From: Crambe crambe
Lineage: Eukaryota; Porifera; Demospongiae; Poecilosclerida; Crambeidae
Direction of reading: 5' to 3'
DNA length: 64,000 nucleotides
NCBI GenBank assembly: GCA_963924555.1
Contig: OZ004597.1
Span: forward strand, 4,730,404-4,794,403
This document shows, piece after piece, positions 1 to 10,340 of the stretch (positions are counted from its first letter, which is position 1; each line of letters opens with the position of its first letter). A model generated the notes under the pieces. It saw nothing but the letters and a program-made list of their open reading frames with translations, did no database searches and was not told the origin of the DNA. The translations under genes were made by a program, and so were the position numbers.

Positions 1-143
1 TCTCTTCCAAAACTGTACAGGTGGTCACTATCAATACCTGAACATGTTGATGAGGACAGTAGTATCAAACTATAAATCATGACCATCTCTGTGAACAGAA
101 GTTTATCATTGATGACCGATATTCCAGTGATTCCTCTTGCAGA

Positions 144-3110
144 ATGCTTGGCCTTTCGGTGTTTTGTATCTGGTCTGGGCTGCAAGGTATGCATGCCCAT
201 CTTTTTTCTTTCTGTTTTCTAGCTAGAGAACTAGTCTTGCTGCTCGGCTAGTTGTTAAACAGTCCGTTGCAAACTTGCATTGGTCGATCTGCGCCGCAAT
301 TTATGGCTCTTTAAAAAGGCTAACCACACAGGTATTACAGTTTACTTTAACGAAATTCCAGTCAATTCCGCCATAAATTATTATAATTATTAGATAAAGT
401 AGGAAAAGGTCGTCTTGGACAAAAGTAAGACCTAGCTTAGTCTTGTCTTCTATTTTACAGTACTTATTGCTTTAGCATCGTACTCCATTGGTACTCCAGG
501 CGAAGCAGTTACCAATACTTCAGCAGAATTTCGAGCTGAGCAAACCATCAAAGGACTCTTTAATTACTACTGGAAGCATGACTCCACCCATAAGAACATC
601 CACTTCATCTTTGTGTGTGCTCAAATTGGAGATATAAGTTTATTGGGAAAATGCTCTTGTGCAAAGCCTCACCCGTGTCTTGATTGCTATCGATGGTGGA
701 GTGGTACTGCCATAGAGTCAGTGGCTACTTATGGAATCTATACAAACTCTAAAAACTACTCGCAGATCCCGGACATGATTTACAGTCACTCTCCGTATAA
801 TGCTGACTGGAATGCTACTGCTGCATGTACCTACATTGATGACTTCACTTGGTATGGTATGGCTTACCTCCGAGTTTATGAGTGGTTAAATGTAAGTTAT
901 TTTCCTCTATGTGTGTAACATGAACTCAGTTCATAGAGTTTTCTTAGGTTCTGATCAGTACTGTACATTATCATAGTGACTACATTACTTAGTGAGTCAT
1001 AATCTTATCCGGAGTAGTAAGTCTGTTTATGACAATGGAATATGCTGAGTTAAGCATTAGCTATATTAGATTATGAATTTTATTATTGCACCTGAGTTGC
1101 ATAATGATGTGTGTCTAGTTACACTTCTAACCTATTCCCTATGGTGATCACATGTCACATAGATAGGTGAGAAAAGTTGTGACTGCAGAGTCTGTGTCTG
1201 TTTTGATGTTGTAATATGATATGATAATGCTATGGAGGAAATCAGAATTCATAGTTTGGGTAATGAACCTGTGAGAGACGAGAGATCTATCACTATGAAC
1301 TGTGAAGTGGAAAGTCATGCATGAGCATGTGGATTTAATAATTGGGGTGAACAAAGCGAGTATGATGACCTTTCATATGCACACATAGATACGTTCTAGC
1401 AGCTTCTTTTCATGATGACCTTGGGTAAACTGAGCATGGGTGCTCGGCCTACAATGCTTGCATTTCCCCGTAGCTACCAATTATGCTATCCCCATTATAC
1501 TATCTGCAGGACAAAGTGGGTAAACTGAGCATGGGTAAACTGAGCATGGGTAAACTGAGCATGGGTAAACTGAGCATGGGTGCTCGGCCTACAATGCTTG
1601 TTATAGTAGCTACCAATTCCCATTGCAGGACACCAAGTGGTTGAATCGATCTATTGATTTACATGACTGGGCATGGGAGTATGGCTGGGATGAACCATGC
1701 GGAGGCTTCTGGTGGAGTAACTGTGAATATAGCCAATATAAAGACTCGATCATTATCGTTGAAATGCTCCATCTGGCCTCCAAGTTGGCATACATGTTGC
1801 CCAATGAATCGAGATTCTTAGAAGGAGCGGAAAAAATTTGGAACTGGTTTTTTAGTTACGATGATGGCTACGGTTTAATGAGTGAAGAGTTTTTAGTTTC
1901 AACTGGAGTAGTGCCAGAACGATGCTGTAATTCTACATCTGATGAGTACACAAGATGCCACAACTCTAAGATATCAGGGACATCTTACAACCAAGGTTTA
2001 CTGATTAGTTCTGCTGCGTATCTCTATCTAAGTACAGGTAATGCAACTTACTTGAAGGTTAGTATTCGAGCTATGGAGGCAATATTAGCCAACTACACTA
2101 CAAGGGATGAAGGAATTCTTATTGATGAACCACGGAGTTATCAGTCTTATTCTTATGCTTGCTATGCTGGTGCTGATCCTGGGGGAGACTGGTACTCCTT
2201 TAATGGTATTTTTATGTTACATCTCGGCTACTCCATTGAGCTTCTAGTGAAGAATAAAAGTCTAGCTGAAGATATTATAGTAAAACTTAGCAATTTTGTG
2301 CAGAAGACCAGTGATGCAGCATGGAATCGTTCTGCTGTTTACCCTCCTTTTAAGACTTCTGACAATGCATGTGAAATAGGCTCTAATCCAGTTGATAAAG
2401 GGAGCAAGTACCCTAAATTTCATTGGTGGTGGGGCAATAGTGAAGTCACGCAGGTCACCCCACCAGATCCACGCTATTACTTCCATAAAATTACGCTTAG
2501 ATGTTATGGCAATGACACTCAGATATGGGAAGGCCTTATTGGAAGTGAACTCAATTGTACACTCAAGTGCAACGAGTATGCTAACTGCTCCAAGTATTTG
2601 TACCAGATTGATCAAGCAGCTGTTGCTGGCATTGACTGCTGGATATGGTCTTATAACCGATCTGACCACACTTGCAATTTAACAGACTATGATTTCAATG
2701 TTGGAGTCAAGAGGCCAATAGGAAATGGAACATGCAAAGGACGCTGTGGCTCAAAGGAGCCTCAAAAATTGATAAATGGTTCATGCTACTGTGATGTTAA
2801 CTGTGCAAAGCACCTTGACTGCTGTCTGGACTATGCTGACTACTGCCGTCCTAAGGAACCAGTGTCCTGTAAAGGCCATTGTAATAAGTCTGTAGCCCTG
2901 CCCATTCCTGGAGGGGGCTACTGCTGGTGTTCTGAAGGTTGCAATCCCTGGTTCTCTGACAACAACAGTGATGGTAGTTGTTGCTCTGACTACCCTGAAC
3001 AATGTCTCAGTATTAAAATGCCTACTTGTCTGGATGGAAGAACACAGGGGTCTGCTCTCAATCTTTTCTTGGGGCACATGAGTGTTTCAAAAAGTACAGG
3101 GCTACATTAA
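144..3110 (+). CDS. Secreted GH76-type alpha-mannanase with PAN-like and two somatomedin-B domains (copy 1, intact)
   Basis: Proposed exons are 144..186, 461..891 and 1629..3110 (651 residues). Exon 1 opens with ATG at 144 and ends in phase 1. Its last G plus TA at 461 restores a codon, giving a hydrophobic signal peptide that continues into exon 2. All introns are GT-AG. The core (about residues 45-400) matches the GH76 endo-alpha-1,6-mannanase pattern. It has an IDDFTWYGMAYLRVY segment with an Asp pair at 141-142 (the family's catalytic pair by analogy), DEPCGGFWW, a TSYNQGLL motif and DWYSFNGIF. Next come a Cys-containing PAN/apple-like stretch (about 450-523) and two somatomedin-B domains (about 527-565 and 572-615) with the CxCDxxC...DCC pattern. 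The role is probably extracellular cleavage of mannan-type glycans, perhaps from microbes; this is inferred. Two paralogues follow downstream. The fold call is firm but the substrate is not known. Confidence 0.85.
1422..1600 (+). repeat. 15-bp tandem repeat and duplicated intron end in intron 2 of GH76 copy 1
   Basis: The unit TGGGTAAACTGAGCA occurs once at 1422..1436 and four times in tandem at 1517..1576. Both the single copy and the array are followed by the same sequence beginning TGGGTGCTCGGCC (1437..1460 and 1577..1600) and then by a TAGCTACCAATT stretch. A decoy acceptor with GACAAAGTGG after CAG lies at about 1509, resembling the true acceptor at 1628 followed by GACACCAAGTGG. The intron-exon junction therefore seems to have been partly duplicated. 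Confidence 0.85.
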
Positions 3111-3414
3111 CGGTGATACTTTATTAACTTTTATGTTGAATTTATATTTATAAGATGACTTTGGAACAATATTACTTTTGCACAATTGTCACTGTCCAGA
3201 TTCACAACTGGTCAGGTGTCAGGTTTCAACCTGAACATTTTTTTTCACTCTGAAAGCAAGGCATAACGAGTTTACTAGCTCAGACCTCTAGATGACTTCT
3301 CTATTATCGTTTGCATGATGCAACGTGAGTGGCTAGATGGACGTGGAGGCGGGGCTGGTCACGGGATTTGTTGCCTTAATACGCATGCGCATACTTATAA
3401 TTGGAAAAGAAGGC
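3111..3414. other. Spacer between GH76 copies 1 and 2
   Basis: No gene is supported here. The stretch holds the 3' flank of copy 1 and the promoter of copy 2, including the GC-rich motif described separately at 3348..3363. Confidence 0.5.
3348..3363 (+). promoter_or_regulatory. GC-rich motif shared by the promoters of GH76 copies 2 and 3
   Basis: GGCGGGGCTGGTCACG lies 52 bases upstream of the ATG of copy 2. The identical 16-mer is found at 6993..7008, 19 bases upstream of the ATG of copy 3. The surrounding spacers are otherwise poorly alike by eye, so it may be a conserved promoter element or simply a remnant of the duplicated unit. Confidence 0.45.
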
Positions 3415-5691
3415 ATGGCTGTTACTGTTAGTCTTTCGTTGTCTTTTGTAGCTCTGGTTTCTGCCTTACTACTAGTAACAGCAAGACAGGCTGTCGAAGA
3501 CCCAACGGGTGCTGATGCTGATTCGCGTGCAGAACTTACTCTAAAAGGAATCTTCAACTATTTTTGGAAGAAAGATCCCTACAATAAAAAGGTTGAATTT
3601 TTATTTTCATGCGGCCAGATTGGACAAACAGGAAGCGCTCAACTGAGTCAGTGCAGTTGTTATGACCTTTCTTCATGTGTGAACTGCTTTCGCTGGTGGA
3701 CTGGTATCACAGTAGAGTCGGTGGCTACCTATGGTATCCACATGAACACCACCAACCACTCTAGCCTTCCTGATGTCGTCTATAACCACTCTCCATATAA
3801 TGCTAACTGGGATCCAGCTTCCCACCCACAGTGTACCCACATTGATGACTTTCTGTGGTATGGAATAGCTTACCTCCGAGTGTACGACTGGCTATCAGTG
3901 AGTATTCAGATTACTGTTCTAGCTATTGACCACTGCTGTTCAATAATTGATTTTGTACTCGTCCTTATCATTGGCATTTCACTCCCTCTAGTCCTATAAG
4001 TTGCTATGATACAAGAAAACAAGCCACAAATGCTATGTGACTAGCCTACATATATAATAAGGTTTTTCCAAATGTGCTAAAGTTCTGTTCCTTTCTACAC
4101 ATAAGCTTATTAGCAATGAATATAAGCTTAAGGTGACACTGTAACACCCCAAGTGCATGATTAGCTCTCTTGTCAAATTTGCTAGAGTCTTCAACTTTTC
4201 CTTGTAGGATGAGAAGTGGCTGAATCGTTCCATAGCTATTTATGACTGGTCCTGGAAGTATGGATGGGATGAGCCTTGCGGAGGATTTTATTGGAGTATG
4301 TGTGTTATGGGACACTTCAAATTCAGCATACAACTCTTGGAAGCTATGCACCTTGCATCAAAATTGGCATACACGCTACCAAATGAAACACGATTCTTAA
4401 AGGATGCTGTAAGACTGTGGAACTGGTTTTTTAGCTATGACAATGGCTATGGACTTATGAGTGAAGAATATCTTGTCTCAACTGGAGCAATACCAGAAAC
4501 ATGTTGCAATGCTTCATCTTCTCGTAATCCATGTTACAATAGCAAGACCAGTGGTACATCTTACAATCAGGGTTTACTCTTATCCAGTGCTGCCTATCTC
4601 TACCTATCTACTGGAAACAAGACATTCCTCAATGTAGGATTTCGTGCATTTAAAGCTATCATGGAAAATTATACCAAGAATGGTGTGTTGATTGACGAAC
4701 CTCGAGGCTTTCCGACGTATACTGGGACTTGTAATGAAGTATCCGATCCAGGTGGAGACTGGTATTCCTTCAACGGTATCTTCATGTTGCATCTTGGTTA
4801 CTTTACCGAACTGCTTGTGAAGAATGGAAGCATGCCCACAGATACTTTGAAGAATATCAACAGTTTTGTGCAGGCAACCAGTGACTCAGCCTGGTCTAAA
4901 TCTGCAGTGTGGCCTCCATTTAACACCACTGATGATGTCTGCAAACCTGGGTCAGCCCCTTTAATAAAGAATGCAAGTTATCCAAAGTTCAACTGGTGGT
5001 GGAGAGAAAATGTTGATGTTGATGACGTCACACCTTCAGATCCTGGTTACTACTATCACAAGACACAGCTTCGGTGTGTGACAATAAACGGTAACGACAC
5101 ACAAATATGGGAAGGGAAAGTCAAGAGTGAAGATAAGTGCATGAAAAAATGTGAAAGAAATATAAACTGCTCAAAATATCTATGGCAGACAAGTGAAGAT
5201 GCTGTACCAGGTACAAATTGCTGGATCTGGTCGTACAATCGTAGTAACCACATCTGCAATCAGTCTGATTCAGAATGGAATGTGGGAGTGAAGAGGCAGA
5301 AAGAAATGCCACTTGCGCTGGAAAGTGTGGTTCATCTGAGCCTCAGAAACTGAGTCATGGTGTATGTTACTGTGATTCTAACTGTGCCAAGCATCTGGAC
5401 TGCTGTCGAGATTATACTGATCAATGTCGTCCCAAGGAGCCCTCGTCTTGCAAGGGACTCTGTAATAAAGTCCAAGCTGTGCCTATTCTTGGAGGAGGGT
5501 ACTGCTGGTGTTTCGTTGGCTGTAACTACGGCTACACTGGAGGCAGTTGCTGTTCAGATTATTTGAAATTATGTCAAAGTAAATTTGCTATGCCTACTTG
5601 TTTAGATGGTAGAGCTCAAGGTTCAGCATTGAACCTTTTCCTCGGTCATGCTATCATTTCTAAATTATTTTCAAACCACAAAAAGAACTAA
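3415..5691 (+). CDS. GH76-type alpha-mannanase with somatomedin-B domains (copy 2, frameshifted)
   Basis: Exons are 3415..3897 and 4208..5691, with a GT-AG phase-0 intron. ATG 3415 is chosen because a hydrophobic signal peptide (MAVTVSLSLSFVALVSALLL) follows it and the paralogue starts at the same place. The GH76 core contains the Asp pair at residues 144-145, DEPCGGFYW, TSYNQGLLL and DWYSFNGIF, then the PAN/apple-like stretch. At about 5303 one G is missing from a run reading CAGAAAGAAATG; copy 3 has CAGAAAGGAAATG. The frame therefore ends at 5353 (542 residues) and the two somatomedin-B domains continue in another frame to 5691. That downstream frame is undamaged, so the shift is either recent, polymorphic or a sequence error. 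If real, it yields a mannanase lacking the Cys-rich tail. Confidence 0.75.
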
Positions 5692-5854
5692 TTGAACTTG
5701 ATCATAATGACAGAGTTTAGTAGCAGTAGGGCTTTGGGTATGAATATCATAATTTTATTAGCCTATTTTCTCATGTGATTATGGTTGCACATAATTGGAT
5801 ATTCATAATGATCCATACTATATATGCAAGTTAAAAGTGCTGTAGACCATTTGA

Positions 5855-6773
5855 TAGTCTCGCGGGCCCAATTTTGCTGCACACTCAGCAAAATAGGTGC
5901 TAATGATTTGCGTGCATCACATTATTGCGCGCATGGAATAGTGCTAAAGAGCTTCTCTTCCACTTTCCGAGCTTGATCAGGCCCTGATGCCATGAATTTC
6001 AGCTAGCACTCACAGCTCAAGCACGACCTCTGCTGGGCTTTCCAAAGGCACGGTAGCTGCTGTGTAGTCTCACAGGCGGCCCTTCAGCGGCACAACTAGC
6101 TAGCTCCATGCAACTTCTTATGGCTTGTAGCTAGAGCCAGCAGCTGCTCTCTCCGGCAGCTCGCTCTCGATCGATCGCTAGTTTATGTCCGAATGACTAA
6201 ACTTACACGCTAATTTATTCTTAACATTATTCATAGCTTTGAGGTTATTTTATACTGAATTAATTACTGGACCAGTAGAACGAAACGCTCATGCGAGTTT
6301 GACCAGACTAGGCTTAGGTAGATTATGCTCAAGATTTCTCCAGTTATTCTATTCCACAATGCTCCAAAATGCTACCTATTATTCCCTCAAATGCACCAAT
6401 TATTCCCTTAAATGCACCAATTATTCCCACTATTATTCTTAAATAAGCTTAATGATTATGGTTGCCCAGTCCACCAGTAGCAGAGCTAGAAGTAGCTTAG
6501 CCATTGCCATAAACTAACAGCTGCATGTAGTTATCCATATTATTAAGTATAGCTAGACACTGTCACAGTGTAGCAAGAAACTACTTCAGGCAGTAGAGAG
6601 TGACAGAAGTCTTTGTTTTCAGGCTTGCGGCAGCTCCAATTATTCTCATTATGCTCACAATATTCCCCATTATTCTGGCATTATGCTTGATTCCAGGAAG
6701 TCCCGAAAATTATGCTGGCATAATCTACCCAGACCCTTCCCTTGGATTGGTAAAGGGTCGGCCCGCGAGACTA
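5855..6773. mobile_element. MITE with TA target duplication between GH76 copies 2 and 3
   Basis: The ends are TAGTCTCGCGGGCC (5855..5868) and its exact reverse complement (6760..6773). Read as a TA target duplication around 12-bp terminal inverted repeats, this suits a Tc1/mariner-type non-autonomous element. No transposase frame is seen inside. The interior is low-complexity with short repeats of ATGCACCAATTATTCC type around 6360..6430. The right end contains GGTAAAGGGTCGGC, also found in the hairpin at 34682..34743. Confidence 0.7.
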
Positions 6774-6992
6774 CGAGACTAGGTCAGTGTCTTCAACTGT
6801 ACTGACTCATTTGCTTCTTTAAAATCTTAGCTGTTATGTTGTTTGACACCAGTTAGTCTGCATTCAAAGGTTTCCTACACGATCCAGGAAAGGCTTGAGC
6901 CAGCAGTACTAGTAGTACTCATGAGGGTCATGGTTGATGGCGTGATGTCACTCCCGGTACGCGGTCCCCATTCAACGTACATAGAGCCGGAG

Positions 6993-7010
6993 GGCGGGGC
7001 TGGTCACGTG
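6993..7010 (+). promoter_or_regulatory. Shared GC-rich promoter motif with overlapping E-box
   Basis: This is the same 16-mer as at 3348..3363, here running into CACGTG (7005..7010), a palindromic E-box core. It lies immediately upstream of the ATG of GH76 copy 3. Function is inferred only from conservation and position. Confidence 0.4.
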
Positions 7011-7026
7011 TAGGCTTAAAAAAGGC

Positions 7027-9162
7027 ATGGCTGCTAAAATATTTGCTCTGGTTATAACCATCTTACTAATAGAAGCAAGTCAGAATAAGCAAGGATCAAC
7101 CGATGTTGATGCTGACTCGCGTGCTGAACTCACTCTGAAGGGACTCTTCAACTACTTCTGGAAGCATGATCCTAAGCATGAGCGTATTGAATTCTTATTT
7201 TCATGTGGCCAGATTGGGAGTGTAGGAACTTCTAAAATAAGTCAGTGCAGTTGTTAGGACCTTTCTTCATGTATGAACTGTTTTCGTGGTGGACTGCTGT
7301 TATGATGGAGTCGGTGGCTACCTATGAATACCACCAACCACTCTAGCCTTCCTGACATTATCTATAACCACTCTCCATATAATGCTAACTGGGATCCAGA
7401 AAACACAGAACTCTGTACCTTCATTGATGACTTTCTGTGGTATGGGATAGCTTATCTCCGAGCGTATGACTGGCTATCAGTGAGTACCAAAATTATATAA
7501 AGAATGTCCATGACTTTTAGAATGTGATTGTGAGGTTCTAACATTGTGAACCTATTATGGTGTGCTGCTATACACATTTTCTTTCTGCTGTATATTTATA
7601 CTAGAGTACATAACAGTAAGGGATGATACTTCACCCAGAGGTCATGTTCAGTCAATAGATTTGCAGATAGCAATCTCAAAGCTTGCAATTTTATCCATTA
7701 ACTTTCACTGTGTAGAATGAGAAGTGGCTGGATTATTCTATAGCAATTTATGACTGGGCCTGGAAGTATGGATGGGATGAACCCTGTGGAGGGTTTTACT
7801 GGAACATGTGTCCATTGGGGCACTTCAAATTCAACATAGAACTCTTGGAAGTTATGCACCTTCCATCAAAATTGGCATACACGCTACCTAATGAAACACG
7901 ATTCTTAAAGGATGCTGTAAGACTGTGGAATTGGTTTTATAGCTATGAAAATGGCTATGGACTTATGAGTGAAGAATATCTCGTCTTAACTGGAGCAATA
8001 CCACTAACTTGCTGCAATGCTTCATCCTCTCGTAATCCATGTTACAATAGCAAGACCAGTGGTACATCTTACAATCAGGGTTTACTCTCTACCTATCTAC
8101 TGGAAACAAGACATACCTCAATGTAGGACTTCGTGCATGTGAGGCTGTCATGGAAAATTATACCAAGAGTAGGGTGCTGATTGACGAACCACGAGGCTTT
8201 CTGACATACACTGGGACTTGTAGACATACACTGGGACTTGTAGTGGTGGGTCCGATCCAGGTGGAGACTGGTATTCCTTCAATGGTATCTTCATGTTGCA
8301 TCTTGGTTACTTTACTGAACTGCTTGTGAAGAATGGAAGCATGCCCACAGATACTTATATTAACAGTTTCGTGCAGGCAACCAGTGACTCAGCCTGGTCT
8401 AAATCTGTAGTGTGGCCTCCATTTAACACCACTGATGATGTCTGCAAACCTGGGTCAGCCCCTTTAATAAAGAATGCAAGTTATCCAAAGTTCAACTGGT
8501 GGTGGGGGGGAAATGTTGATGTTGATAACGTCACACCTTCAGATCCTGGTTACTACTATCACAAGACACAGCTTCGGTGTATGACAATAAACGGTAATGA
8601 CACACAAATATGGGAAGGGAAAGTCAAGAGTGAAGATAAGTGCATGCAAAAATGTGTAAACTGTTCTAAGTATCTGTGGCAAGTGTATGAAGATGCTGTA
8701 CCAGGTACAAATTGCTGGATCTGGTCGTACAATCGTAGTAACCACATCTGCAATCAATCTGATTCAGAATGGAATGTGGGAGTGAAGAGGCAGAAAGGAA
8801 ATGCCACTTGCGCTGAAAAGTGTGGTTCATCTGAGCCTCAGAAACTGAGTCATGGTGTATGTTACTGTGATTCTAACTGTGCCAAGCATCTGGACTGCTG
8901 TCGAGATTACATTGATCAATGTCGACCCAAGGAGCCCTCATCTTGCAAGGGACTCTGTAACAAAGTCCAAGCCGTGCCTCTTCTTGGAGGAGGGTACTGC
9001 TGGTGTTTCGCTGGCTGTAACACTGGAAGCAGTTGCTGCTCAGATTATCTGAAATTATGTCAAAGTGAATATACCATGGCTACTTGTTTAGATGGCAGGA
9101 CTCAAGGTTCAGCATTGAACCTTTTCCTCAGCCATGCTATGATTTCTAAACTTGCTAATTAA
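7027..9162 (+). pseudogene. GH76-somatomedin-B gene copy 3, degenerate
   Basis: Exon 1 (7027..7479) and exon 2 (7716..9162) align throughout with copy 2. Four lesions are visible. A TAT codon is replaced by TAG at 7255..7257, after SQCSC. Next come a one-base and an 11-base deletion between about 7285 and 7330, which together are in frame. A 19-base deletion at about 8089 removes the start of the SSAAYLYLS region. Finally there is a 20-base direct duplication at about 8203..8242. The last two leave a net +1 shift, so the reading frame from 8293 onward differs from the one before. The Asp pair, PAN-like stretch and both somatomedin-B domains remain readable in pieces, and the splice sites are intact. 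This points to recent loss of function. Confidence 0.85.
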
Positions 9163-10340
9163 AAAAATGTATCTTCTAAACTGTTGTGCCATCAAATGTC
9201 ATTTGAGCTCTTTGATATTAAGGGGAATTTAATCAGAAGCTGTTAAATAGCTAGGTAGTATGTACTGCTTGATCCAAATTTACACAGCTAGCTACCGGAA
9301 GTCCATTGCCGTAATACAAATGTTAATTTTTTGAGAATACAAACAGTATCCGGAAAATTACTGCAAACTCAGCATAAATTACCATACAGAATGCAGTCGT
9401 TACGCCAGCGGAACCGGAACTAAACAGGAAAATATTCCAAATGAAGAACTTCCGGTGCAAATAAAATTGTATGGGGCCGACATACCTATTGTCTCTGTGT
9501 TGATGTGTGGCTCTCTGTGATGGATTGGTGGTTAGTTTGTGTTCGTTAATTAATTAGCTAATTACTTTTGTGCAATGTGCTGTATGTGTTAGACTCATTG
9601 ACAGTTTGTATGTGTGTAAGTTAAAATTATTATTCTGTAGTGTGGTTTAATTAGTTGTGCATGTCTAAACCTGTTCTGTATTCTGCTGTCCTGTCATCTG
9701 TGTGGTTGTAAGTTGTGTGCGAGATTTTTCCTGTTTTACTTGGTTGTGCGTGTTTTTTCTTGTTTTAGTCCTTTTTGTATAAAGAGGAGCTTAGTTGAAC
9801 TGGATAGTTAGTTGAGAATTTGTGCTCTAGTCGTTATTCTACCAATTAAAATTTAATATACTTGCAAACTCCTGCTCCGGGTCCTCTACAGGCTCTGATA
9901 GCTATTACATATTTGTCTTGTATCTCTACTCATAATCTATATTTTGACTCTTTTAATAATTCATTACCTTGTGGTCGGGTATGGATGTTCATACAAAAAA
10001 GGTAGAGACGCATGTCTAGTCTGATAACAGCTGAAATTGTAGCGTGTGTAGCGCGCTTTCTACCGTTGGGAACAAAATGTATTTTGCACGAGTGTAACTT
10101 CAGTTCATGGTCTCAAAGATGGTGCAGAATTTAAGTCATGGCCACTTACAGAAAATCCAGTTGCACCTCTACCGTCAAGGCACTTGTTTCCAAGTGATCG
10201 TGACTTCGTGTATCTGGAATAGTGCCCCATACAATTTTATTTGCCTCAGCCACTCCTCTCTTGTTTGAAGAATGCCAGTGCCAGACATAAGTTTGGTTTC
10301 AGTATGATTGGTTTGAATAACACAACAAAAAATAAAATAA
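9163..10340. other. Intergenic spacer with 20-bp inverted repeat
   Basis: No coding region is supported. A perfect 20-bp inverted repeat (GCAAATAAAATTGTATGGGG at 9457..9476, its complement at 10225..10244) brackets about 790 bases, possibly a decayed non-autonomous element. A TATA-like TGTATAAAGAGGAG lies near 9778. On the minus strand an AATAAA at 10236..10241 sits about 100 bases past the stop of the beta-helix gene. Confidence 0.4.

Noticed and set aside
2262..2669. 135-codon frame on the minus strand inside GH76 copy 1
   Set aside because: It is the antisense of a well-supported conserved exon and has no protein-family features.
9880..9905. GGCTCTGATAGC, resembling the complement of the Met-tRNA primer site of copia elements
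   Set aside because: Only about ten bases fit and no LTR pair or pol sequence lies around it.
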